NCBI GenBank assembly: GCA_030431055.1
Contig: JAUIJA010000002.1
Location: 62,001 to 126,000 of the forward strand
DNA from: Bacteroidia bacterium
GTDB taxonomy: Bacteria; Bacteroidota; Bacteroidia; Flavobacteriales; Flavobacteriaceae
Reading direction: 5' to 3'
Length of the DNA stretch: 64,000 nucleotides
The stretch's first letter is position 1. The number at the start of each line of letters is the position of its first letter. A model generated the notes under the pieces. It did not search any database. It was not told where the DNA came from and was given only the letters and a program-made list of their open reading frames with translations. The translations under genes were made by a program, and so were the position numbers. Shown here one piece after another: positions 24,258 to 33,306 of the stretch.

Positions 24258-25616
24258 ATGGCAAAAGAAAAACTATTTGAAGATTTTTCGAAAGTTTCTT
24301 CTAAGGAATGGAAACAAAAAATACAAGTTGACCTAAAAGGTGCCGATTATAATGACACACTTATTTGGGAATCACTTGAAGGAATTAAAATAAAGCCTTT
24401 TTATCATAACGATGAAGCTATTTCAAATTTAAACATCGATACAAAAACGACTGAATTTAAAATTCTTCAAAATATTTTTGTTCAAGATGTTGCAAAGTCA
24501 AACGCTAAAGCCAAAGATTCTTTAAATCGTGGCGCTCAAACTATTCGTTTTACAATTGAGAACAATACGATTTCAATTGAAGAATTAATGAGAAATCTTC
24601 CTTTGGAAAACACATATTACTTTAACTTACAGTTTCTTTCAACTGATTACATTAACAAATTAGAGCAATTTTCAGCTAATAATAAATATAATTTCATTTT
24701 AAAAGTTGACCCAATAGGACAGTTAGTAAAAGATGGAAATTGGTTTGAAAACTTGGAGAAAGATTTTGAAAACCTAAACAAAATAAATACAAAAGCCGCT
24801 ACTCCATTTTTAACCATTAAAACTGGAATTTATCAAAACGCTGGAGCAAATATGATTCAGCAATTAGCGTATGCTTTAGCACATACTAACGAATATTTCA
24901 ACCGAATTGAAAACATTAACCAATCTATTACTTTTGAAGTGGCTGTTGGTTCAAATTATTTCTTCGAAATTGCAAAAATTCGTGCTTTGCGCATTTTATT
25001 CAACACTTTAGCAAAAGAATACAACCACAATTTCGATTGTAAAATAGTTGCTATTCCTACAAAGCGTAACAAAACATTATACGATTACAACGTAAATATG
25101 TTACGCACCACAACAGAATGTATGTCGGCAATTTTAGGTGGTGCAGATGTTGTTGGAAACTTAGCTTACGATGCTATTTACCATAAAGACAATGAATTTG
25201 GCGATAGAATTTCACGCAATCAATTATTAGTTCTTAAAAACGAAAGTTATTTTGATAAAGTAAATAATCCTTCAGACGGCGCTTATTATATCGAATCACT
25301 CACTGAACAACTAGCCGAAAAAGCATTAACACTTTTCAAAGACATTGAAGCAAACGGCGGTTTTATTACACAATTAATTGAAGGAACTATTCAACGAAAG
25401 ATTAAAGAAAATGCCGAAAAAGAACAAGAATTGTTTGATAAAGGAAAAGAAGTTTTATTAGGAACAAACAAGTATCCTAATAAAAATGATCGTATGAAAG
25501 ATGACTTGGAATTGTATCCTTTTGTAAAACAAAATCCAAGAAAAACACTTATTACACCAATTATTGAAAGACGATTAGCCGAAAAATTAGAACAAGAACG
25601 ATTAAAAAATGAATAA
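24258..25616 (+). CDS. mutA: Methylmalonyl-CoA mutase small subunit
   Basis: 452 residues. It matches the TIM-barrel part of methylmalonyl-CoA mutase (SRNQLLVLKNESYFDKVNNPSDGAYYIES is the barrel-end signature, of which DGAYYIESLTEQLA is clear). The C-terminal B12-binding domain present in the about 640-residue small subunit of Propionibacterium is missing, and active-site residues of the large subunit are not kept. It is expected to be a non-catalytic structural partner of the large subunit encoded downstream. Together they convert methylmalonyl-CoA and succinyl-CoA in propionate metabolism. Confidence 0.9.
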   Translation: MAKEKLFEDFSKVSSKEWKQKIQVDLKGADYNDTLIWESLEGIKIKPFYHNDEAISNLNIDTKTTEFKILQNIFVQDVAKSNAKAKDSLNRGAQTIRFTIENNTISIEELMRNLPLENTYYFNLQFLSTDYINKLEQFSANNKYNFILKVDPIGQLVKDGNWFENLEKDFENLNKINTKAATPFLTIKTGIYQNAGANMIQQLAYALAHTNEYFNRIENINQSITFEVAVGSNYFFEIAKIRALRILFNTLAKEYNHNFDCKIVAIPTKRNKTLYDYNVNMLRTTTECMSAILGGADVVGNLAYDAIYHKDNEFGDRISRNQLLVLKNESYFDKVNNPSDGAYYIESLTEQLAEKALTLFKDIEANGGFITQLIEGTIQRKIKENAEKEQELFDKGKEVLLGTNKYPNKNDRMKDDLELYPFVKQNPRKTLITPIIERRLAEKLEQERLKNE

Positions 25617-25815
25617 TTTATTTTCCATATTAGTTATTTTAGGAATTCTAACTTTAATTTGGAGTTTTTACAATCTATATATAGGATTTAAAACTAAAAA
25701 CAGTAAAAAAAGGAATTTTTCTTTTTTAGGAATTTTTATAGGATTTTTACTTTGTTTGAGTCCAATTCTATTTATCATTTTTGCATTCCTTTTTGGAGGA
25801 AGTTATCACGAATAA
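25609..25815 (+). CDS. Small two-helix membrane protein between mutase subunits
   Basis: 68 residues, two predicted membrane helices (about 4-26 and 40-63) with a basic loop KTKNSKKRN between. Its ATG overlaps the end of the small-subunit gene by 8 bases, and the large-subunit gene follows after 12 bases, so it is translated as part of the operon. No known family recognised. Because the overlap is tight it is likely a real gene. Confidence 0.6.
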   Translation: MNNLFSILVILGILTLIWSFYNLYIGFKTKNSKKRNFSFLGIFIGFLLCLSPILFIIFAFLFGGSYHE

Positions 25816-25827
25816 TCCCATCAAAAG

Positions 25828-27957
25828 ATGAGAAAAAACATACAACATTTAGAATTAGTAAAAAGTACAAAATCAGAAACTGTCAGTTCGAGCGGAGTCG
25901 AGAACTTCACTACCGCTGAAGGAGTTGAAGTAAAACCAACTTACAACAAGCAAGACTTAGACAGTTTAGAACAAATAGGTTTTGTAGCTGGTATTGCACC
26001 AAATTTACGCGGACCATATTCTACTATGTACGTTCGCCGACCTTGGACTATCCGTCAGTATGCTGGATTTTCAACAGCAGAAGAAAGTAATGCTTTCTAC
26101 AGAAGAAATTTAGCAGCTGGACAAAAAGGTTTATCTGTAGCATTTGATTTAGCGACACACCGTGGTTATGATTCAGATCATGAAAGAGTTGTTGGCGATG
26201 TTGGAAAAGCTGGTGTTGCTATCGATTCGGTTGAAGACATGAAAATTCTTTTCGACCAAATTCCACTAGATACTATGTCAGTTTCTATGACAATGAACGG
26301 TGCGGTTTTACCTATTATGGCTTTTTATATTGTCGCTGCAGAAGAACAAGGTGTTAAACCAGAATTACTGGCAGGAACTATTCAAAATGATATTTTGAAG
26401 GAATTTATGGTACGTAACACTTATATTTACCCACCAACTCCTTCAATGAAAATCATTGCTGACATATTTGAATACACAAGTAAATTCATGCCGAAATTCA
26501 ACTCGATTTCTATTTCGGGTTATCACATGCAAGAAGCTGGAGCAACTGCCGATATTGAATTAGCATATACGTTAGCCGATGGTTTGGAATACATCAAAAC
26601 AGGGTTATCAGCAGGAATGGATATCGACACCTTCGCTCCTCGCCTTTCTTTTTTCTGGGCAATTGGAATGAACCATTTTATGGAAATTGCTAAAATGCGT
26701 GCCGGAAGAATGCTTTGGGCTAAATTATTGAAGCAATTTGATCCAAAAAATGCAAAATCTTTAGCTCTACGTACACACTGTCAAACTTCAGGTTGGAGTT
26801 TAACCGAGCAAGATCCTTTTAATAACGTAGCTCGAACTGCGATTGAAGCAGCAGCGGCAGCCTTTGGAGGAACACAATCGTTACACACGAATGCGTTGGA
26901 CGAAGCAATTGCATTACCAACCGATTTCTCTGCACGTATTGCTCGTAATACACAAATCTACTTACAAGAAGAAACGAAAATTTGCAAAACCGTTGATCCT
27001 TGGGCAGGAAGTTATTACGTAGAAAGTTTAACGGCTGAAATTGCAGATAAAGCTTGGGCGTTGATTCAAGAAGTGGAAGAATTAGGCGGAATGACGAAAG
27101 CCATTGAAGCAGGAATTCCGAAACTACGCATTGAAGAAGCGGCAGCACGAAAACAAGCACGTATTGACAGCGGACAAGATATTATTGTTGGCGTAAACAA
27201 ATACCGTTTAGAGAAAGAAGACCCGTTACATATTTTAGAAGTAGATAACCAAACCGTTCGTAAACAACAAATTGAGCGTTTGGATCAAATAAAAGCAACG
27301 CGTGATAACGCAAAAGTAGCCGAATGTTTAGCCAAACTAACCGAATGTGCGAAAACAGGAAACGGCAATTTATTAGATTTAGCAGTTGATGCAGCACGTA
27401 ACAGAGCTACTTTAGGTGAAATTAGCGATGCTTTAGAAACTGTTTTTGGAAGATACAAAGCACAAATTAGAAGTTTTAGTGGCGTGTATAGTAAAGAAAT
27501 TAAAAACGACGAAAGCTTTGAAAAAGCAAAACAATTAGCAGATGCCTTTGCTAAAAAAGAGGGACGTCGCCCAAGAATTATGATTGCCAAAATGGGACAA
27601 GACGGTCACGACCGTGGTGCCAAAGTAGTGGCTACAGGTTATGCCGATGTAGGTTTTGACGTAGACATTGGACCATTATTCCAAACGCCACAAGAAGCAG
27701 CCAAACAAGCCGTTGAAAACGACGTGCATATTTTAGGTGTTTCTTCATTAGCAGCTGGACATAAAACTCTGGTTCCTCAAGTAATTGAACAACTAAAAAA
27801 ATACGGTCGCGAAGATATTATGGTAATTGTAGGTGGTGTTATCCCAGCACAAGATTACCAATATTTATTTGATGCTGGAGCTGTTGCGGTTTTTGGTCCG
27901 GGAACTAAAATTAGCGATGCAGCGATTAGTATTTTAGAGGTTTTATTAGAAGATTAA
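25828..27957 (+). CDS. scpA: Methylmalonyl-CoA mutase large subunit, with repeat-derived N-terminal segment
   Basis: 709 residues. TIM barrel (about 50-520) with [20 protein letters not shown], the substrate-binding stretch of the catalytic subunit. B12-binding domain at about 575-709 with D592-G-H594-D-R-G597, the DxHxxG motif whose His ligates cobalt. Uses adenosylcobalamin to interconvert methylmalonyl-CoA and succinyl-CoA. Residues about 18-27 ([10 protein letters not shown]) are encoded by TGTCAGTTCGAGCGGAGTCG plus AGAACTTC at 25881-25908, a copy of the dispersed repeat found in intergenic regions. This N-terminal arm is variable in the family, so function should be unaffected. Confidence 0.95.
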   Translation: MRKNIQHLELVKSTKSETVSSSGVENFTTAEGVEVKPTYNKQDLDSLEQIGFVAGIAPNLRGPYSTMYVRRPWTIRQYAGFSTAEESNAFYRRNLAAGQKGLSVAFDLATHRGYDSDHERVVGDVGKAGVAIDSVEDMKILFDQIPLDTMSVSMTMNGAVLPIMAFYIVAAEEQGVKPELLAGTIQNDILKEFMVRNTYIYPPTPSMKIIADIFEYTSKFMPKFNSISISGYHMQEAGATADIELAYTLADGLEYIKTGLSAGMDIDTFAPRLSFFWAIGMNHFMEIAKMRAGRMLWAKLLKQFDPKNAKSLALRTHCQTSGWSLTEQDPFNNVARTAIEAAAAAFGGTQSLHTNALDEAIALPTDFSARIARNTQIYLQEETKICKTVDPWAGSYYVESLTAEIADKAWALIQEVEELGGMTKAIEAGIPKLRIEEAAARKQARIDSGQDIIVGVNKYRLEKEDPLHILEVDNQTVRKQQIERLDQIKATRDNAKVAECLAKLTECAKTGNGNLLDLAVDAARNRATLGEISDALETVFGRYKAQIRSFSGVYSKEIKNDESFEKAKQLADAFAKKEGRRPRIMIAKMGQDGHDRGAKVVATGYADVGFDVDIGPLFQTPQEAAKQAVENDVHILGVSSLAAGHKTLVPQVIEQLKKYGREDIMVIVGGVIPAQDYQYLFDAGAVAVFGPGTKISDAAISILEVLLED
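25881..25906. repeat. Family 1-related repeat fragment inside the mutase gene
   Basis: TGTCAGTTCGAGCGGAGTCG continues AGAACT; arms AGTTC and GAACT flank the core GAGCGGAGTCGA. The same core with different but still complementary arms is at 41236-41264. Confidence 0.85.
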
Positions 27958-27960
27958 AAA

Positions 27961-27996
27961 TACGTTCTCACATCGAACGGAATCGAGATATCTCAT
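27961..27996. repeat. Decayed repeat after the mutase operon
   Basis: GTTCTCACATCGAACGGAATCGAGATATCTC resembles the GAACT/TCGAG parts of family 1 but with many changes. Confidence 0.35.
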
Positions 27997-28002
27997 AAAA
28001 AT

Positions 28003-28034
28003 AAAAAACACCAGCAGAAATGTTGGTGTTTTTT
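28003..28034 (+). terminator. Terminator of the mutase operon
   Basis: AAAAAACACCA, 9-base loop, TTGGTGTTTTTT; 8-10 base-pair stem with T-run. Confidence 0.8.
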
Positions 28035-28049
28035 GATTAATTTTATCAC

Positions 28050-29177
28050 ATGTCAAAACTACCTAACATTACCACCAGCATTTTTTCAGTGATGTCGCAA
28101 TTAGCAAACCAACACGGAGCTATTAATTTGTCGCAAGGATTTCCAAATTTTCCGGAAGACGAACGTTTATTACAAATTTCGGAACGCATTATTCGTGAAA
28201 ATATTCACCAATATACACCTATGGCAGGTTTGCCTTCGCTTTTAGAAAAAATTGCGCTTCAAACTGAAAAACAATACCATAGAAAAGTCAATATCTCAAC
28301 AGAACTATTGATTACTGCTGGTGCGACTCAAGGTGTTTTTACGGCTATTAATACGTTTGTGAATGCAAATGACGAGGTAATTATTTTAGACCCAAGTTAC
28401 GACAGTTACGAACCTTCGGTTTTAGTCGCTGGTGGAAAACCTGTTCGCGTTTCGTTGAATTTAGATTACACGCCAAATTTCAATACAATTGAAGCTGCGA
28501 TTACTCCAAAAACTAAAATGATTGTGGTGAATAATCCACACAATCCAACAGGAAGAATTTGGACAGAGAGTTACTTTGAAGCTTTAGAAACCATTTTAGA
28601 AAAACATCCTCAAGTATTAGTTTTGAGCGATGAAGTTTATGAATATATCACTTTTACACAACCACATATTTCTTTCAATACTCGAGAAAAATTAAAACAC
28701 CGAACGATTATTGCTTCTTCATTTGGGAAATCGTTACACGTTACTGGTTGGAAAGTTGGTTACTTAATTGCACCAGAATATTTGATGCACGAAATGAAAA
28801 AAGTGCATCAGTTTTTAGTGTTCAGTGTGAATAGTTTTTCCCAGCATGCGATTGCGGAATATTTAGGTGTAGTAGATTTTAGTGAAATTTCAAAAATGTA
28901 CCAACAAAAAAGGGATTTGTTTCAAAACCTACTAAAAGACAGTCGGTTTGAGTTAATGCCTTGCGATGGAACGTATTTTCAAGTAGTAAATTACAATGCG
29001 ATTTCAAAAGAAAACGACGCTGATTTCGCTAAAAAACTAATTAGCGGACATGGCGTTGCCGCTATTCCAATTTCGGTTTTTTATGAAGATGCTACCGACA
29101 AACACATGTTGCGTTTTTGTTTCGCTAAAACCGATGAAACTTTGGTAGCTGCAGCGGATAAATTGTGTAAAATTTAA
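28050..29177 (+). CDS. PLP-dependent aminotransferase, methionine aminotransferase type
   Basis: 375 residues, class I/II aminotransferase. Pyridoxal phosphate is bound by Lys227 (SSFGKSLHVTGWKVGY); other landmarks are NLSQGFPNFPED near the start, NPHNPTGRIW, and the LRFCFAKTDETL end. The sequence is of the YbdL / kynurenine aminotransferase group, which acts on methionine and aromatic amino acids. The gene that converges on it is MTA/SAH nucleosidase-like, which supports a role in methionine metabolism. It overlaps that gene by 4 bases at the 3' ends. Confidence 0.9.
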   Translation: MSKLPNITTSIFSVMSQLANQHGAINLSQGFPNFPEDERLLQISERIIRENIHQYTPMAGLPSLLEKIALQTEKQYHRKVNISTELLITAGATQGVFTAINTFVNANDEVIILDPSYDSYEPSVLVAGGKPVRVSLNLDYTPNFNTIEAAITPKTKMIVVNNPHNPTGRIWTESYFEALETILEKHPQVLVLSDEVYEYITFTQPHISFNTREKLKHRTIIASSFGKSLHVTGWKVGYLIAPEYLMHEMKKVHQFLVFSVNSFSQHAIAEYLGVVDFSEISKMYQQKRDLFQNLLKDSRFELMPCDGTYFQVVNYNAISKENDADFAKKLISGHGVAAIPISVFYEDATDKHMLRFCFAKTDETLVAAADKLCKI

Positions 29178-29734
29178 TCAAGACACCCCTCTATAGCTTC
29201 AATTGCTGATAAAAAATCGATGTCTTTTACGTGTTCGAAAAAATCAATTTCGACTTCGTGTGGCAAATAATCAGAAATTACACGAACAATAAAATCTTGC
29301 GGTCGTTTTAAGTACATAAAAGTAAAATCTTCCATGTTTACGACTGTTTTTTCGGCTAAATCTGTCGTACGAACAAACTTATCCGAAGTTAACGAAGATA
29401 AGCAAGGTAAATTCAATTTTGGCTGTACACGAATAGGCTTCCCATTTTCAAACAATCCGCCTTCATAACCATACAAAGAAGTGTTTGTAATTTCGATAGG
29501 TTTTCCGAAACTTAGCTCTTTTGGCATATCCAATTCTTTACCAACAATTGCAGCAAAACCTAAAAGAATATTTACATCACTTTCAGGTAATTTCATCATA
29601 GTTTTTGCAGTTGCTTCTCTCCCGATTTCTGAAACAACTAAATTGTAAATATGTTTCTTATTTTGAATTCTCGCAATGGCACTGATAACTTTTTCGTTTT
29701 CAATTTCCATTGGAGTAATAATATTTATTTTCAT
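29174..29734 (-). CDS. Nucleoside phosphorylase superfamily protein, MTA/SAH nucleosidase-like
   Basis: 186 residues, shorter than Pfs/MTAN (about 230). N-terminus KINIITPMEIENEKVISAI corresponds to the MTAN start (MkigIIgAMxxEv). Catalytic-site equivalents are the NMEDFTFMYL segment, in place of the usual DMEgaA, and RVISDYLPHE in place of the RxiSDxa motif. The adenine-binding Asp of RxiSD is kept (SDYLP). It lacks parts of the central sheet, so substrate is uncertain. The convergent aminotransferase hints at methylthioadenosine salvage. Confidence 0.65.
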   Translation of the reverse strand: MKINIITPMEIENEKVISAIARIQNKKHIYNLVVSEIGREATAKTMMKLPESDVNILLGFAAIVGKELDMPKELSFGKPIEITNTSLYGYEGGLFENGKPIRVQPKLNLPCLSSLTSDKFVRTTDLAEKTVVNMEDFTFMYLKRPQDFIVRVISDYLPHEVEIDFFEHVKDIDFLSAIEAIEGCLD

Positions 29735-29749
29735 TTGGTTTATTTTTTA

Positions 29750-29757
29750 CAAAAATA
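29750..29757 (-). promoter_or_regulatory. -7 element of the nucleosidase-like gene
   Basis: Minus strand TATTTTTG, 15 bases from the start codon; no -33 element. Confidence 0.4.
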
Positions 29758-29897
29758 AGATTCTTAAATAATTGGTAATTTTTACACTAACATTTTAAGC
29801 CAAAATATATTTTACTATATTGTCTATTGTTAACAAATTTAACTTGAAAAAATCATAAATAATTGTATTTTTACCAACCTAAATTTTATATCGTATA

Positions 29898-30662
29898 ATG
29901 GGTAAAATCATTGCAATAGCTAATCAAAAAGGTGGTGTAGGTAAAACTACAACATCAGTAAATTTAGCAGCTTCACTTGGAGCATTAGAAAAAAAAGTAT
30001 TATTAATTGATGCTGATCCGCAAGCTAATGCTAGTTCTGGATTAGGCGTTGATGTGGAAAGTGTTGAAATTGGCACATACCAAGTTTTAGAGCACAGTAA
30101 TACACCTGAAGAAGCTATAGTAGATTGCAACGCCCCTAACGTAAAAATGATTCCTGCACATATCGATTTGGTCGCTATTGAAATTGAATTGGTAGATAAA
30201 GAGAATCGTGAATATATGCTTAAAAAAGCATTACAAAGCGTAAAAGATAAATTCGATTACATCATTATCGATTGCGCGCCATCTTTAGGATTATTAACAT
30301 TAAATGCTTTAACAGCTGCCGATAGTGTTATTATTCCTATTCAGTGTGAATATTTTGCATTAGAAGGTTTAGGAAAATTATTGAATACGATTAAAAGTGT
30401 TCAAAAAATTCATAATCCAGATTTAGATATCGAAGGATTGTTATTAACTATGTACGATTCTCGTTTACGTTTATCAAACCAAGTGGTTGAAGAAGTTCAA
30501 AAACACTTTAACAATATGGTTTTTGAAACAGTAATACAACGAAATATTAAGCTAAGTGAAGCGCCAAGTTACGGCGAAAGTATCATCAACTATGATGCAA
30601 CAAGTAGAGGCGCTAGCAATTACTTAAATTTAGCAGAAGAAATTATTCAAAGAAATAAATAA
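29898..30662 (+). CDS. parA: Chromosome partitioning ATPase ParA
   Basis: 254 residues. Deviant Walker A KGGVGKTT (10-17), DADPQANAS, and IIDCAPSLGLLTLNAL are the ParA/Soj hallmarks. It binds DNA with ATP and moves ParB-parS complexes. Followed 5 bases later by parB. I could not find a canonical parS site near it in this window. Confidence 0.96.
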   Translation: MGKIIAIANQKGGVGKTTTSVNLAASLGALEKKVLLIDADPQANASSGLGVDVESVEIGTYQVLEHSNTPEEAIVDCNAPNVKMIPAHIDLVAIEIELVDKENREYMLKKALQSVKDKFDYIIIDCAPSLGLLTLNALTAADSVIIPIQCEYFALEGLGKLLNTIKSVQKIHNPDLDIEGLLLTMYDSRLRLSNQVVEEVQKHFNNMVFETVIQRNIKLSEAPSYGESIINYDATSRGASNYLNLAEEIIQRNK

Positions 30663-30667
30663 AAGAA

Positions 30668-31564
30668 ATGGCAAAAGCAGTTAAAAAGCAAGCATTAGGA
30701 AGAGGATTATCAGCTTTATTAAAAGATCCTACAAACGATATTAAATCGGTTGAAGACAAAGGAGCAGATAAAGTTGTGGGCAATATTATTGAGCTTGAAT
30801 TAGATGCTATTGAAGTAAATCCATTTCAGCCAAGATCTAATTTTAACGAAGAAACCTTAACCGAATTAGCAACTTCGATTAAAGAGTTAGGTGTAATTCA
30901 GCCTATTACTGTCCGTAAATTAGATTTTAATAAATACCAATTAATTTCGGGTGAGCGAAGATTACGTGCTTCTAAGTTAGCAGGATTAGAAACTATTCCG
31001 GCTTATATTCGCCTAGCCGATGATAATGAATCTTTAGTTATGGCGTTAGTTGAGAATATTCAACGTCATGATTTAGATCCAATTGAAGTAGCACTTTCGT
31101 ACCAACGTTTAATTGATGAAATCAGCTTAACACAAGAAGAATTAAGTGACCGAGTAGGTAAAAAACGTTCCACAATTACAAATTACTTGCGTTTATTAAA
31201 ATTAGACCCAATCATTCAAACAGGAATGCGAGATGGTTTTATTTCAATGGGACACGGTAGAGCTTTAATTAACGTTAGTGACGCTGATGTACAAAGCGAT
31301 ATTTATCACAAAGTGGTAACTGAAAATTTATCAGTAAGGGAAACAGAAGCTTTAGTAAAAAAATATCAAGAGAGTTTAAAACCAAAATCGGCTAAAGCAA
31401 AACCAACTTCTTTTGATATCGAAGAAAATGACAAAAAATCTTTTAATGACTTTTTTGGAACTAAAGTAGATGTAAAAATTGCTAATAATGGAAAAGGGAA
31501 AATCACAATCCCATTTCATTCTGAAGAAGATTTTAATCGTATCTTGAAACTAATCAACAAATAG
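30668..31564 (+). CDS. parB: Chromosome partitioning protein ParB
   Basis: 298 residues. N-terminal ALGRGLSALL, the typical ParA-contact peptide; the CTP-binding ParB/Srx domain with NPFQPRSNF and GERRLRASKLAG; the KorB-type helix-turn-helix (about 150-205, SQEELSDRVGKKRSTITNYLRLL-like); and a C-terminal dimerisation domain. Loads on parS and spreads as a CTP-dependent clamp. Confidence 0.96.
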   Translation: MAKAVKKQALGRGLSALLKDPTNDIKSVEDKGADKVVGNIIELELDAIEVNPFQPRSNFNEETLTELATSIKELGVIQPITVRKLDFNKYQLISGERRLRASKLAGLETIPAYIRLADDNESLVMALVENIQRHDLDPIEVALSYQRLIDEISLTQEELSDRVGKKRSTITNYLRLLKLDPIIQTGMRDGFISMGHGRALINVSDADVQSDIYHKVVTENLSVRETEALVKKYQESLKPKSAKAKPTSFDIEENDKKSFNDFFGTKVDVKIANNGKGKITIPFHSEEDFNRILKLINK

Positions 31565-32124
31565 TGAAATTCTTTCTCAAAATATTTCTTTTAATTTTCA
31601 TTTTTGGAAATTTTTCTGCCTACGCACAAGAGGAATTAAATGTGGTTGTTCAAGATACTGTTACAACAACGATTAATCCTTTATCTCCAGCAAAAGCTGC
31701 TTTTTATTCGGCTTTAGTTCCAGGTTTAGGACAAGCGTACAATAAAAAGTATTGGAAAATTCCAATCGTTTACGCTGGTTTAGGAGCAGGAGTATATTTT
31801 TATACTTGGAATAACAAAAAATATCACGAATATCGTGATGAATACAAACGAAGATTAGACGGAACGAGTGATCCTAATCACCCTATTTATGGAAATTTAG
31901 ATGATGACCGCTTAATTCGTGCTCAAAAATTTCATCAAAAAAACAGAGACTTATCGGCATTAATAACAGCTGCAATTTATATTTTAAATATTGTAGATGC
32001 TAATGTAGATGCGCATTTAATGCAGTTTAATGTTAATGATAATTTATCTTTAGCTCCAAATATAAATCAAAATCAAATTGATTATAAATTCAATACTGGT
32101 GTAACACTCACGCTTAATTTTTAA
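31564..32124 (+). CDS. DUF5683 protein, GTG start
   Basis: 186 residues. The GTG start overlaps the parB stop by one base (TAGTG), which gives a clean signal peptide ending AYAQ; translation is likely coupled. The DUF5683 core has PAKAAFYSALVPGLGQAYNKKYWK and two membrane helices. The family is conserved downstream of parAB in Bacteroidota, role unknown. Confidence 0.88.
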   Translation: MKFFLKIFLLIFIFGNFSAYAQEELNVVVQDTVTTTINPLSPAKAAFYSALVPGLGQAYNKKYWKIPIVYAGLGAGVYFYTWNNKKYHEYRDEYKRRLDGTSDPNHPIYGNLDDDRLIRAQKFHQKNRDLSALITAAIYILNIVDANVDAHLMQFNVNDNLSLAPNINQNQIDYKFNTGVTLTLNF

Positions 32125-32168
32125 CATTTCATTAGCTAACAAACTTCAAAAAAAGCAACTTATAACTC

Positions 32169-32879
32169 ATGAAAATTGCACTTTTAGGATACGGAAAAAT
32201 GGGGAAAGTTATTGAAAGAATAGCTTTAGAACGCAACCATGAAATTGTATTAAAAAAAGGACGCAATGATTCATTTGACGGATTAGAAAATGCTGATGTT
32301 GCGATAGATTTTAGTATTCCTAATTGTGCCGTTGAAAATATTTCAGCTTGTTTCGAAAGAGGAATTCCTGTTGTAAGCGGAACTACAGGTTGGCTTGAAA
32401 AATATGATGAAATGGTTGCACTTTGTAACCAAAAAAACGGAAGTTTTATTTACGGCTCTAATTTCAGTTTGGGTGTAAATATTTTTTTCGAACTGAATGA
32501 ATATTTAGCTAAAATGATGAACAATTTGAAACAATATAAGGTTTCAATGGAAGAAATTCATCATACACAAAAATTAGATGCACCAAGCGGAACAGCAATT
32601 TCACTAGCAAATGGAATTATAAAAAATACTTCGTATGAAAACTGGACATTAGAAAAAGCTAATGAGAAACAAATTCATATTGAAGCAAAAAGAATAGAAA
32701 ACGTTCCTGGAACTCATAGCATTTTTTACGATAGTGAAGTTGACCAAATTGAAATAAAACACACTGCTCACTCACGTGAAGGTTTTGCTTTAGGTTCAGT
32801 TATTGCTGCCGAATGGCTTTTAGGAAAAAAAGGCGTTTTTACAATGAAAGATGTACTTTTTTCAGAAAATAGAGAATAG
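32169..32879 (+). CDS. dapB: 4-hydroxy-tetrahydrodipicolinate reductase
   Basis: 236 residues. NAD(P)-binding GYGKMGKVIE (8-17), SGTTGW, the catalytic E-I-H-H-T-Q-K-L-D-A-P-S-G-T motif with active His pair and Lys. It makes tetrahydrodipicolinate for lysine and peptidoglycan. The final residues SENRE and the stop codon lie within the left arm of a 22-bp inverted repeat (32866-32887), so the C-terminus may have been rewritten by insertion of the following gene. Confidence 0.95.
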   Translation: MKIALLGYGKMGKVIERIALERNHEIVLKKGRNDSFDGLENADVAIDFSIPNCAVENISACFERGIPVVSGTTGWLEKYDEMVALCNQKNGSFIYGSNFSLGVNIFFELNEYLAKMMNNLKQYKVSMEEIHHTQKLDAPSGTAISLANGIIKNTSYENWTLEKANEKQIHIEAKRIENVPGTHSIFYDSEVDQIEIKHTAHSREGFALGSVIAAEWLLGKKGVFTMKDVLFSENRE

Positions 32880-33283
32880 AATATAGAAAAAAGATAATTG
32901 ATGAATGGTAAAAGACATAATTATAAAAATTTGAAAATCTGGCAATTCGGTTTAGATATTGCTAATGATATTTCAGATGTATTAATTAATTTTCCAATTC
33001 ATGAAAGATATGATTTGAGTTCTCAAATAAGTAGATGTTCTATTTCAATTCCAAGTAACATTGCTGAAGGTTCTTCAAGAACTAACAAATCATTCAGTCA
33101 CTTTTTAGACATTTCACTTGGTTCATCGTTTGAATTAATTACACAATTACACTTAGCAAAACATAGAAAATATATAACGGAAGAAAAATTTAATACATTA
33201 GAAATTAAAATTGAAGAATTTCAGAGAATGACGATGAGTTTTCAAAACGGACTAAATTAAGTCTATTTTCTATTCTCTATATT
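32866..33283. mobile_element. Inverted repeat bracketing a four-helix-bundle gene (possible cassette)
   Basis: Left arm 32866-32887 and right arm 33262-33283 are 22-base inverted repeats, identical at 20 of 22 positions. They frame the gene at 32901-33260 closely, with 13 bases on the left and 1 on the right. No transposase is inside, so if this is a mobile unit it must be moved in trans. Confidence 0.5.
32901..33260 (+). CDS. Four-helix-bundle protein (S23 / IVP family), copy 1
   Basis: 119 residues from ATG 32901 (a TTG three bases earlier is less likely). Signature: HNYKNLKIWQFGLDIANDIS, YDLSSQISRCSISIPSNIAEGSSR, and a C-terminal helix. This is the four-helix-bundle family first seen as the protein encoded by intervening sequences in 23S rRNA genes; here it is a stand-alone gene. 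It splits dapB from lepB in an otherwise conserved order. Role unknown. Confidence 0.92.
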   Translation: MNGKRHNYKNLKIWQFGLDIANDISDVLINFPIHERYDLSSQISRCSISIPSNIAEGSSRTNKSFSHFLDISLGSSFELITQLHLAKHRKYITEEKFNTLEIKIEEFQRMTMSFQNGLN

Positions 33284-33306
33284 CTTTGTTCTTAAAATAA
33301 AAAATT

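Noticed and set aside
26819..27590. Minus-strand frames of 71-113 codons across the mutase large subunit
   Set aside because: They are shadows of a conserved enzyme gene; composition follows the opposite strand.
32770..32784. CTCACGTGAAGG as a parS site near parAB
   Set aside because: It shares CACGTGAA with parS but lacks the left arm (needs GTTTCACGTGAAAC) and lies within dapB codons.
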